From Akkermansia sp. (GTDB lineage Bacteria > Verrucomicrobiota > Verrucomicrobiia > Verrucomicrobiales > Akkermansiaceae): a DNA stretch of 64,000 nucleotides. A program made the position numbers and the translations under genes. Shown piece by piece: positions 25,731-33,400 of this stretch. Position 1 is the stretch's first letter; each line of letters opens with the position of its first letter. The DNA is taken from contig JAUNHW010000005.1 in the NCBI GenBank assembly GCA_030523775.1, positions 1-64,000 of the forward strand, given 5' to 3'. The notes beneath the pieces were generated by a model, which was not told the origin of the DNA, ran no database searches, and worked only from the letters and a program-made list of their open reading frames with translations.

Positions 25731-26975
25731 TTAGCGGTCGCATTCGCCCTGCACAAAGTCGAACGAGCCCAGGATGGCGCCGATGTCGCTCACCAGGTGC
25801 CCCGGCAGCAGGTGCGGCAGGATGGACAGCGTGCAGTAGGACGGGCTGCGCATCTTCAGGCGGTTGGCAATGCCGCCGCCCTTGGAGTCCAGGAAGAAGC
25901 CGAGCTCGCCCTTGGGGTTCTCCGCGGCGAAATACACCTGGCCCTCCGGCGCGTTCACGCACTGCGTGCTCACCATGAACTGGCGGATAAGCTCCTCCAT
26001 GCCCGTCATGGCGTCCTGCTTGGGCGGCAGAATGCCCTTGTCCAGCTGCACCCAGATGGGGCCGCCGGGCATGTTCTTGATGACCTGGCGGATGATGCGC
26101 ACGGACTGGCGGATTTCCTCCATGCGCACCTGGAAGCGGGCGTAGCAGTCGCCCTCCTTGGCCACGGGGATGTCGAACTCGTAGTTCTCGTAGCCCAGGT
26201 AGGGGTTGGTCTTGCGGAGGTCACGCTCCACGCCGCTGGCGCGCAGGTTGTTGCCGGTCATGCCGCACTGCAGCGCCATCTCGCGGGAGATCACGCCCAC
26301 GCCCACCAGGCGGTCAATGAAGATTTTGTTGTGCAGCAGCAGGCGCTCCATCTCGTCCACGGTCTTGAGCGCGCTGTCGCAGAAGTCCAGGATTTCCTTC
26401 TCGATGCCCTTCGGCAGGTCGCGGGTCATGCCGCCGATGCGCGTGTAGCTGGAGGTGAAGCGCGCGCCGCAGATTTTCTCGTACAGGTTGTGCACGCGCT
26501 CCTTTTCCTCGAAGGCGTACAGGAACACGGTCATGGCGCCGGTGTCCATGGCGTACACGCCCGTGCCCAGGAAGCAGGATGAGATGCGGGAGAGCTCGCT
26601 GCACAGCACGCGGATGGCCTGCCCGCGCTCCGGCAGCTCCCAGCCCAGCAGCTTCTCCACCGCGCAGGCGTAGGCGATGTTGTTGCTCATCGGCGCCAGG
26701 TAGTCCATGCGGTCCGTGTACGTCACAAACTGGTTGTAGTGGCAGTTCTCCGCAATCTTCTCCATCCCGCGGTGCAGGTAGCCGATCACCGGGTCGCAGG
26801 AGACGATTTCCTCGCCGTCCACCACCAGCTTCAGGCGCAGCACGCCGTGCGTGGCCGGGTGGGAGGGACCCACGTTCAGCGTCACAAGCTCGCCCCGCTC
26901 GTCCGCATCGTTGTTCAAATAGGCCGCCCCGCCGCCCATCGTATCGGGGACTTCTAAAGTCTTGGTTGTCTTCAT
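25731..26975 (-). CDS. nuoD: NADH-quinone oxidoreductase subunit D
   Basis: A 414-residue subunit forming part of the quinone-binding site. The start at 26975 (MKTTKTLEVPDTMGG) is chosen because the longer frame to 27119 runs through the promoter. The family motifs GPSHPATHGVLRL, YLHRGMEKIAE, TYTDRMDYLAPM and the C-terminal DIGAILGSFDFVQGECDR are intact. It is the first gene of the local cluster; nuoA, nuoB and nuoC, which usually precede it, are absent here, and the protein is not a fused NuoCD. Its own promoter drives the eleven-gene operon. Confidence 0.95.
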   Translation of the reverse strand: MKTTKTLEVPDTMGGGAAYLNNDADERGELVTLNVGPSHPATHGVLRLKLVVDGEEIVSCDPVIGYLHRGMEKIAENCHYNQFVTYTDRMDYLAPMSNNIAYACAVEKLLGWELPERGQAIRVLCSELSRISSCFLGTGVYAMDTGAMTVFLYAFEEKERVHNLYEKICGARFTSSYTRIGGMTRDLPKGIEKEILDFCDSALKTVDEMERLLLHNKIFIDRLVGVGVISREMALQCGMTGNNLRASGVERDLRKTNPYLGYENYEFDIPVAKEGDCYARFQVRMEEIRQSVRIIRQVIKNMPGGPIWVQLDKGILPPKQDAMTGMEELIRQFMVSTQCVNAPEGQVYFAAENPKGELGFFLDSKGGGIANRLKMRSPSYCTLSILPHLLPGHLVSDIGAILGSFDFVQGECDR

Positions 26976-27023
26976 AAGCAGATTTGCCGCGTGCTGGGCA
27001 CACTGCCCCACCCGCGCGCCGAC

Positions 27024-27052
27024 ATTGTACACCCCCTCCCGAGCCTTTTCAA
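27024..27052 (-). promoter_or_regulatory. Promoter of the nuoD-N operon
   Basis: Minus strand: TTGAAA (27052-27047), 17-base spacer, TACAAT (27029-27024). The leader is about 40 bases before the nuoD start. Confidence 0.72.
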
Positions 27053-27130
27053 GTCCAAACTGCCATTTTCCGCGCAAAGCCATGTGTCCGGATGCTTGCG
27101 TTTCGTCTTTACAAGGCATTGATGCAAATC

Positions 27131-27166
27131 ATTAAGATTAGGATTAAGATTAGGATTAGGAATGAG
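27131..27166 (+). repeat. Hexamer tandem repeat (ATTARG)6
   Basis: Six hexamers in a row: ATTAAG, ATTAGG, ATTAAG, ATTAGG, ATTAGG, AATGAG. It is followed by a run of alternating GC (GCGCGCGCACGCGCG). It lies between the nuo promoter and the next plus-strand gene; no gene is seen from 26976 to 27400. Confidence 0.8.
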
Positions 27167-27250
27167 TGAGCGCGCGCACGCGCGAGGCACTGTGGCAACG
27201 CGCGCGCGAGAGGCCAACTTTGCCCCCCCCCGCCATGCGCTTTGCGCAAG

Positions 27251-27277
27251 AAGGCCCAGCCGATACGGCTGGGCCTT
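27251..27277. terminator. Stem-loop, likely terminator
   Basis: AAGGCCCAGCC-GATAC-GGCTGGGCCTT, an 11-bp perfect stem, followed after four bases by ATTTTT. No plus-strand gene lies just upstream, so it may belong to a lost gene or act as a boundary element. Confidence 0.5.
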
Positions 27278-27290
27278 GGTGATTTTTACG

Positions 27291-27348
27291 CGCGCAAAGC
27301 GCACCGAATTTTCAAATAGTACCTAGTACATAGTACCTAGTAAATCCC
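27291..27348 (+). repeat. Dispersed element with heptamer array, copy 2
   Basis: Mini-hairpin GCGC-AAA-GCGC (27292-27302), then CCGAATTTTCAAAT and four heptamers AGTACCT, AGTACAT, AGTACCT, AGTAAAT (27318-27345), then CCC. It shares order, spacing and most bases with 124-181. Confidence 0.75.
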
Positions 27349-27365
27349 GTTGACATACATCTGCC

Positions 27366-27394
27366 TTGCACCCGCTACGCCCGCCTTGTATCAT
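27366..27394 (+). promoter_or_regulatory. Promoter of the 27401 gene
   Basis: TTGCAC (27366-27371), 17-base spacer, TATCAT (27389-27394), with the ATG only six bases downstream. A separate TTGACA at 27350-27355 lacks a well-spaced -10. Confidence 0.55.
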
Positions 27395-27400
27395 CCCCGC

Positions 27401-27859
27401 ATGAAGGTAACCGCCGAGCAGCTGGAAGACGTGCGCGCCTGGGCCGCGCAGGGTATTGATTTGAACGGTATCCAGAAGCGCCTGGCTTCCGAATGCGGCG
27501 TGCATCTCACCTACATGGATGTGCGCTTCCTGCTGCTGGACAACGGCATTGAGATTGCGGCCGCGCCGGAGCCGGAGAAGAAGCCGGAGCCCGCTGCGCA
27601 GCCCGCGCCGCAGGCGGAGGCTGCGGCAGATGCGCCCGCGCCCGCGCCTGCCGGCGGCAAGCCCGTGGTCACGCTGGACGAGATCCAGATACCCGGGGCG
27701 GTGCTATCCGGCAAGGTGGCGTTCCCCGGGGGCACGAAGGGGTCCTGGCTCATCGACAACGCGGGGCGCTTCGGCTGGAGCGAGCTTTCCGGCACTCCCA
27801 CCCCGGAGGAGTTGCAGGCCTTCCAGTTCGAGCTCACCCAGCTCTTGCGCCGCGCGTGA
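27401..27859 (+). CDS. Small protein with HTH-like N-terminus and Ala/Pro linker
   Basis: A 152-residue protein of unknown function. Residues 1-50 (TAEQLEDVRAWAAQGIDLNG, then IQKRLASECGVHLTYMDVRF) look like a small helix-turn-helix-like domain. A Pro/Ala/Glu-rich linker spans about 52-88, and a compact beta-rich C-terminal domain (about 90-152) carries GKVAFPGGTKGSWLIDNAGR. A longer frame starting at 27350 overlaps the promoter and is rejected. I know similar small proteins as uncharacterised in Verrucomicrobiota, without a named family. No signal peptide or membrane helix. Confidence 0.7.
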   Translation: MKVTAEQLEDVRAWAAQGIDLNGIQKRLASECGVHLTYMDVRFLLLDNGIEIAAAPEPEKKPEPAAQPAPQAEAAADAPAPAPAGGKPVVTLDEIQIPGAVLSGKVAFPGGTKGSWLIDNAGRFGWSELSGTPTPEELQAFQFELTQLLRRA

Positions 27860-27913
27860 TTCGGGGGCAGGCCCAACCGCCCCGCCTTCCGCGAGAATTC
27901 AGAACAGTGCCCC

Positions 27914-27935
27914 AGTGTTACACTTTTGTAACACT
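27914..27935. promoter_or_regulatory. Perfect inverted repeat upstream of the PA14-like gene
   Basis: AGTGTTACA-CTTT-TGTAACACT: nine-base arms with a four-base centre, 18 bases upstream of the -35 box at 27953. The size and symmetry fit a dimeric regulator operator. It could alternatively be a weak stem-loop at the end of the 27401 gene, but it lacks a GC-rich stem and a T tract. Confidence 0.45.
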
Positions 27936-27952
27936 CTTTCTGCGTTTCCGGC

Positions 27953-27981
27953 TTGATATGGGCAGGCGCTTGGTGTAGTAT
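27953..27981 (+). promoter_or_regulatory. Promoter of the PA14-like gene
   Basis: TTGATA (27953-27958), 17-base spacer, TAGTAT (27976-27981); the start codon is 14 bases beyond, giving a leader of about seven bases. Confidence 0.68.
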
Positions 27982-27995
27982 GCCTGCATAAAAAT

Positions 27996-29291
27996 ATGGC
28001 ACTTCATATCCAGATGACGGAAGAGGCGGAGGCCGAGCTGAAGGCGGCGGCCACGCGCAACAAGGTTTCCTCCACGCTCGCGGGATTGCTGTTCATGCTG
28101 CTCGGCGGGCTTATCCTGTATTTCACGGTCATTCTGATTGCGGGTCCGTCCGACCCGGAGTTCATGACCTACACCCCGCCGGCGGAGGATGCGCCGCCCG
28201 TGCCGGAACCCACCACGCAGGATTTGACCTCCAAGCCTTCCTCGCCCTCGCATGACATCGCCCCATCCGTCATCGTGGCGGTGGGAGCCGCGCCTGTGCA
28301 GATGGCGCAGGTGGATGTACCCGTGGATGACTCCGCGGACGGCTCCGGCCTGGAGCTCGGCGTGGGCCTGGGCACCGGCGGCCTGGGCAACGGCCTGGGC
28401 AGCGGCGGTAACGGCCTGGGCGACGGCAAGGGCGGCGGCTCCGCGCTGGAGGGCACGTTCTACGACCTGAAGCAGACCCGCCAGGGCTCGCCCACCAGCA
28501 TCCAGCTCAGCGGCGACCACGTGGAGGCCCCGGGGCGTATCGAGATCCTGCGCATCCTCAACGAGTTCTCCAAGAGCTGGAACGCCGGCGTGCTCTCCAA
28601 GTACTACCAGTCGCCCACCAAGCTGTACGCCTCCAACTTCATGCTGCCCGGCACGGTGTCCGCAGGCTACGCCCCGATATGCTACCAGTGCCAGGACAAG
28701 GTGAAGCCGTCCGCCTGGGTGGCGGTGTACCGCGGCAAGGTGAAGGCGCCCTCCAGTGGCACCTTCCGCTTTGTGGGCACGGGGGATGACGTGTTGATGA
28801 TTCGCTTCAACAACCAGACCGTGCTGGAGGCCGGGTGGTCCATCCCCTCCGCGTTCGACGGCACCGACAAGGCCACCACGCTGGGCTCCATCTCCGCGGG
28901 CGGCGGCGGCAAGGCGTACCACCAGGCCATCAAGGACGGCAAGGACGCCGCCCACGCGCAGTACGAATTCATCACGCTCACCGGCATCAACAAGTGGAAC
29001 AACGAGCTGGAGGGCCTTACCGCAGGCAAGGAATTCACCGTGCAAGAGGGCAAGACCTATCCCATCGAGATTCTGATTTCGGAAGTTCCCGGCGGCTTCT
29101 TCGGCTTTGCCGTGCTTATCCAGAAGAAGGAGGGCAAGCAGTACGACAACAACAAGTTCGACCTCTTCCGCACCAACTTCTCCTGCCCCTCCGCGGGCGA
29201 CCTGCAGCAGCTGCTCCAGGGCAATCTGAGGGGATCCCTGGAAATGCCGCCCTTCAACACGGATTCCCCCATCTGGGTGGCTACGCCGTAG
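27996..29291 (+). CDS. Membrane-anchored protein with Gly-rich linker and PA14-like domain
   Basis: A 431-residue protein. A short cytoplasmic start (about 1-25) leads to one membrane helix (about 26-50, STLAGLLFMLLGGLILYFTV). A Pro/Ser-rich stretch and a glycine-rich linker (about 112-150, repeated GLGxG) follow. The exposed C-terminal domain (about 155-431) contains SGTFRFVGTGDDVLMIRFNN, close to the PA14 sugar/ligand-binding fold (GxYxFxxxxDDxxxLxxDG). A role in binding surface glycans or wall material is inferred from the fold only. It has its own promoter and no operon partner; TatD follows after 130 bases containing a dispersed repeat. Confidence 0.7.
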   Translation: MALHIQMTEEAEAELKAAATRNKVSSTLAGLLFMLLGGLILYFTVILIAGPSDPEFMTYTPPAEDAPPVPEPTTQDLTSKPSSPSHDIAPSVIVAVGAAPVQMAQVDVPVDDSADGSGLELGVGLGTGGLGNGLGSGGNGLGDGKGGGSALEGTFYDLKQTRQGSPTSIQLSGDHVEAPGRIEILRILNEFSKSWNAGVLSKYYQSPTKLYASNFMLPGTVSAGYAPICYQCQDKVKPSAWVAVYRGKVKAPSSGTFRFVGTGDDVLMIRFNNQTVLEAGWSIPSAFDGTDKATTLGSISAGGGGKAYHQAIKDGKDAAHAQYEFITLTGINKWNNELEGLTAGKEFTVQEGKTYPIEILISEVPGGFFGFAVLIQKKEGKQYDNNKFDLFRTNFSCPSAGDLQQLLQGNLRGSLEMPPFNTDSPIWVATP

Positions 29292-29390
29292 CGCCGGAGT
29301 TTCGGAGGCGCGGGGCCTCGGCGTAGCGGAACCAGCTTGCCTGCTTCGGCGTATCGCAGAGAAGCCGAGCCTGGTTTCGCGAAGACGGGC
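29292..29390 (+). repeat. GGCGTAGC...GCGAAGACGGG dispersed repeat, copy B
   Basis: Left flank CGGAGTTTCGGAGGC...GCCTCGGCGTAGC and right flank GCGAAGACGGGC match copy A at 1405-1472. The interior is longer and forms a stem (CGGAACCAG near the left, CTGGTTTCG near the right). Confidence 0.75.
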
Positions 29391-29421
29391 GCGTGTGTTT
29401 TTTTGAAAAGGCGCGATACTC

Positions 29422-30243
29422 ATGCTGATAGTCGACACCCATTGCCACCTGGCGGACCCCAAGTATGAGGGGGACGTGGAGCGCGTGTGCGCAGAGAGCG
29501 CCAAGCTCGGCGTGGGGCATGCCGTGTCGCAGGGCACGCACCCGCGGGACTGGGAGCGCAACCTGCAGCTCGCCGCGCGCTTCCCGCAGAGCATCTCGTC
29601 CTGTCTCGCCCTGCACCCGCTGGATTGCACGGAGGCCGGGGATGCGGACTTCGACCGCTTGGCGGAGCTGTGCCGCGCGCACCCGCAGGCCGCCATCGGC
29701 GAAACCGGGCTGGACTACTACTGGCCCGCGCCGGACGGGTGGAGCGAGGCGGACTACCACGCCCGCCAGCACCATTTCCTGGAGCGCCACTTCGCGCTGG
29801 CGCAGGAGCTGGGGCTCAACATCTCCCTGCACACGCGCGACAAGGCGGGGGACACCGCCTATCCCTGCTTCCACGATGCCTTCGCCATTGCCCGCAACTT
29901 TCCCTCCGTGCGCCCCGTGTTCCACTGCTTCATCGGCACGCGGGAGCAGGCGGAAGCCATCTTCGCGGAGCTGGACGGCATGGTGTCCTTCACCGGAATC
30001 CTCACCTTCAAGAAAACCCAGGCGGTGCAGGAGATAGCCGCCTGGTGCCCCGCGGACCGCTTCATGCTGGAAACGGATTCCCCCTACCTCTCCCCGGAGC
30101 CTTTCCGCGGCCAGGTGAATTTCCCCGGCCGCACCCGCTACGTGGCGGAAAAGGTGGCCGCCCTGCGCGGTGTTTCCGTGGAGGAGCTGGCCGCCAAGAC
30201 CACCGCCAACGCCACCCGCTTCTTCCGCCTGCCGGCGCTGTGA
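29422..30243 (+). CDS. tatD: TatD-family metal-dependent hydrolase
   Basis: A 273-residue TIM-barrel amidohydrolase-type protein; family members are metal-dependent DNases. The D-T-H-C-H metal motif opens the protein (residues 5-9). The family segments AIGETGLDYYW, SLHTRDKAGD, FHCFIGTREQA and METDSPYLSPEPFRG follow in the right order. Length is typical (about 260 residues). No clear promoter is seen; a -10-like GATACT lies too close to the ATG to be used. Confidence 0.92.
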   Translation: MLIVDTHCHLADPKYEGDVERVCAESAKLGVGHAVSQGTHPRDWERNLQLAARFPQSISSCLALHPLDCTEAGDADFDRLAELCRAHPQAAIGETGLDYYWPAPDGWSEADYHARQHHFLERHFALAQELGLNISLHTRDKAGDTAYPCFHDAFAIARNFPSVRPVFHCFIGTREQAEAIFAELDGMVSFTGILTFKKTQAVQEIAAWCPADRFMLETDSPYLSPEPFRGQVNFPGRTRYVAEKVAALRGVSVEELAAKTTANATRFFRLPAL

Positions 30244-30362
30244 TTCCGCGGGAGCGTGTTGCCGCCACGCCGAATGGCGGGGTGGCAGGACCTGCACCAT
30301 CCACGTCCTCATCATCCAAATTCATACTGCACGTTTTTTTTGAACGTTTACATTTATATGGC

Positions 30363-30391
30363 TTGATTTTTCAACAAGGGTTTGATAAAAT
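30363..30391 (+). promoter_or_regulatory. Promoter of the giant surface-protein gene
   Basis: TTGATT (30363-30368), 17-base spacer, TAAAAT (30386-30391). It gives a leader of about 40 bases before the ATG at 30437. The surrounding 70 bases are AT-rich. Confidence 0.7.
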
Positions 30392-30436
30392 CGCGCGCGC
30401 ATAGGCGGCGCTGCCTGTCCATCTTTCATTCCGATT

Positions 30437-33400
30437 ATGAAACTCCATCTTCCGTATTCCTTCCGCAAGGCACTGCTGGCCGTCCTTGCAAGCACCACGT
30501 ATTTCAGCGCGGCGGAGGCCGCCTGCCTGCACTCTGCTGTGTCGCCGACCACCTACACGGATTTCGGCCAGAACATGGCGCGCTACAGCGTGTACCAGGT
30601 GAATGATCTGCTCACGCAAATCCGCGCGAACAACGGCGTGCAGATACCCTACACCACGGATACGCCCCCGGCGACCATGGGCGTGGGCCAGCCGATGATC
30701 AGCTTCGAGAGCATGAACGGCGACGGCGCCTTCACCGCCGTGGGATACAACTACACCGCCACCGTAGCCCACAACGGCTGCCCCAATCCCTGCTTCACCG
30801 GCCGATACGTGGGCGAGGACCAGGCTGTCCACTACCAGGGCGTGGAGTACCGCAGCAGCCAGAACAAGGTGTTCCTGCTCTCCCCGAGCATCGACTACAA
30901 GATCACCCGCTCCAGCAAGATCTTCACGGACATCACGGCATCCGGCGTGTTCGACACGACGCAGTTCCTGCGCGACGGCGGGCAGGTGACGGACCTGGTG
31001 CACTACCGCGCGGGCGCCGGCACCTGCGACCAGGCGGACTTCGAGGGCAACACCCACAACCTGGCGGGCGGCTACGCCTACATCACCGGCGGCGTGGTGG
31101 CCACACTCGGCTTCTCCTACATGGAGAAAAGCGCCACATATGAAGGGTACGACTACGAGAGGAACTACGGACCCGATGAGGGCCCGCGCGATTCCCGCGG
31201 CGTGATCGACGACCCCTACACCATCAGCATCCGCGGCATCCAGGACTACGGCCCCGGCGGCGCGGGCCAGCCCTCAGAGGACAATCCCAAGGTGTACCTG
31301 CTGCCGTTCGTCTCCCGCGGCGGCGACTCCGGCAGCCCGGTGTGGGCGTGGGATGAAAACGACCGCGAGTACAAGCTCATCTCCTGCCACCAGGCGCGCG
31401 GCGGCGACAACAGCTACTCCCGCGGCGCCAGCGAGTGGACCATGGCCGCCATGGAGTATTTCAACGAGCACGTGGACATGGACCAGGCCGGCCACACCGT
31501 GCATATGGGCGCGGTCGAGAGGCAGGGCGAGTACAAGTACGACGAGACCAACAAGGTGGGCACCACCCTGCAGTACGGCTCCATCACCGGAGTCGACGGG
31601 GCGTTTGAGGAAGTGTCCTTCTGCGGGGTCGGCCCCAAGGACGGGAAGACCATCTACACCTGGCTCTCCCTGTACGACCAAAAGGACGTGCAGAACTGGT
31701 ACAGCTACGGCAACACCTACTTCAACGCCAACGGCAACGGCAGCGGCAAGGAGATGCACCTGGGCGACCTCTTCTACACGGAGAACATCGTCTTTTCATC
31801 CGATGGAAGCGCGGTGAACCATATTGTTCTGGATGCCGACATCGACATGGGCATCGGCTACGCGCAGTTCACCACGAAAGAGGCTGGGCAGACGGCCAAA
31901 TTCTACCTCCAGAGCAAAGGGAACGACCTTGGGCGCGACTACATGCTCAACAGCGCCGGCTACATTGTGGACGAGGGTGCGGAGCTGCACATCAAGGTCA
32001 CCAACACCCAAGAGGACGCGGAGGGCCACGCCTATTTCCGCGAGTGGCGCAAGCAGGGCGCGGGCGACATGTTCCTGGAGGGGCAGGGCGACAATGAAAT
32101 CTTCCTGAACCTGGGCGGCAGCGGCACCACCTACCTGCATGAGGAAGGCGGCTATGCCGCGTACAACGTGCTCATCAACAACGGCGCCACCCTGAACTTC
32201 GGCGGCGATATCAAGCAGATTGCACGCGATGTCACCTTCGGCAACGGCGGCGGATACCTGGAATTCTCCGGCCTGGAAGACTTTGATTGGTACAGTGGGG
32301 AGAACAACGACGTGAGAGAGGCCGGCTTTACCATTAACGCCCTCACGCAGGATGCCACCCTCATCAACTCCACCGGCAGCACCACGCTGCACTACAAGAC
32401 CGATGGCGAAACCACCTTCCTCGGCTCTTTCCGGGACACCGAGAATTCTACCCTGACCGTCATCTACGAGGGCGGCGGCACCTGGACGCTCAACAGCATC
32501 CACACCAAGCTGCTGAACGCGGGCAGCTCGTTCATTGTGCAGAGCGGCACCGCGGAGCTGGTGGGCCAGCACACCGTGCACGGCATCGGCTCCATCGAGG
32601 GCAAGGGCGGCACGCGCTACACCCACCCGGACGACTGGCACTACTCCGACGCCGCCATGAATGTGGTGGTGCAGGACGGCGCCACCTTCCGCCTGGGCAG
32701 CCACGCCCGCCTCACCGGCAACGTGGATGTGCAGTCCGGCGGCACGCTGGAGATTGCGGAGGGCGTGAAGCACCGCTACGAGTACATCGAGGGCTGGCTG
32801 ATTGCAGAGGACACCACCTCTGATTTCTACCGCGGGTTCTACGGCCTCAAGGGCAACGTGTCCCTGGCCGACAACTCCACCCTGCGCTTCAATTTCTCCG
32901 AAGGCACCGATGCGGAGAACGTGTACGGCGGCAACATCACGGGTGACGGCAACGTGGACATGCGGCTGGGCGGCAGCGGCGCCACCCTCGTCCTTTCCGG
33001 CAACAACACCTTCACCGGAACCAAGAACCTCTCCGGCGGCGGCCTGGTGGCGGAGCGTGAAGCCTCCCTCGGCGACACCGCAGACAACAAGTGGCACGTG
33101 AAGGAGGACGCCTTCATCGCCGTGAAGGGAATCGATGGCAACCGAGCCTTGACGCACATTGCGGGCGACAGCGCGGGCGTCATCGCCCTCACCCAGGACC
33201 AGACAGAGCAGGTGAACCTCACCGGAACGGGCCACACGGGCATGTTCGTGGGCGCGCTGGCGGGGCAGGTGGTGCAGTACGGCGAAGCCCCGGAGGTGAA
33301 GGGACACAAGACCGTCTACACGGAGGACAGGCTGGATCCCGTGGAGCTGGACGGCGAGCGCAAGTGGCAGCTTGGCGGCGGCGGTGGCGAGCTGGTGGTG

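Noticed and set aside
27350..27355. TTGACA as -35 for the 27401 gene
   Set aside because: No -10-like hexamer occurs 16-18 bases downstream; TTGCAC/TATCAT fits better.
29401..29421. Leaderless promoter for tatD (GATACT before the ATG)
   Set aside because: The box ends one base from the start codon and no -35 box lies at the right distance.
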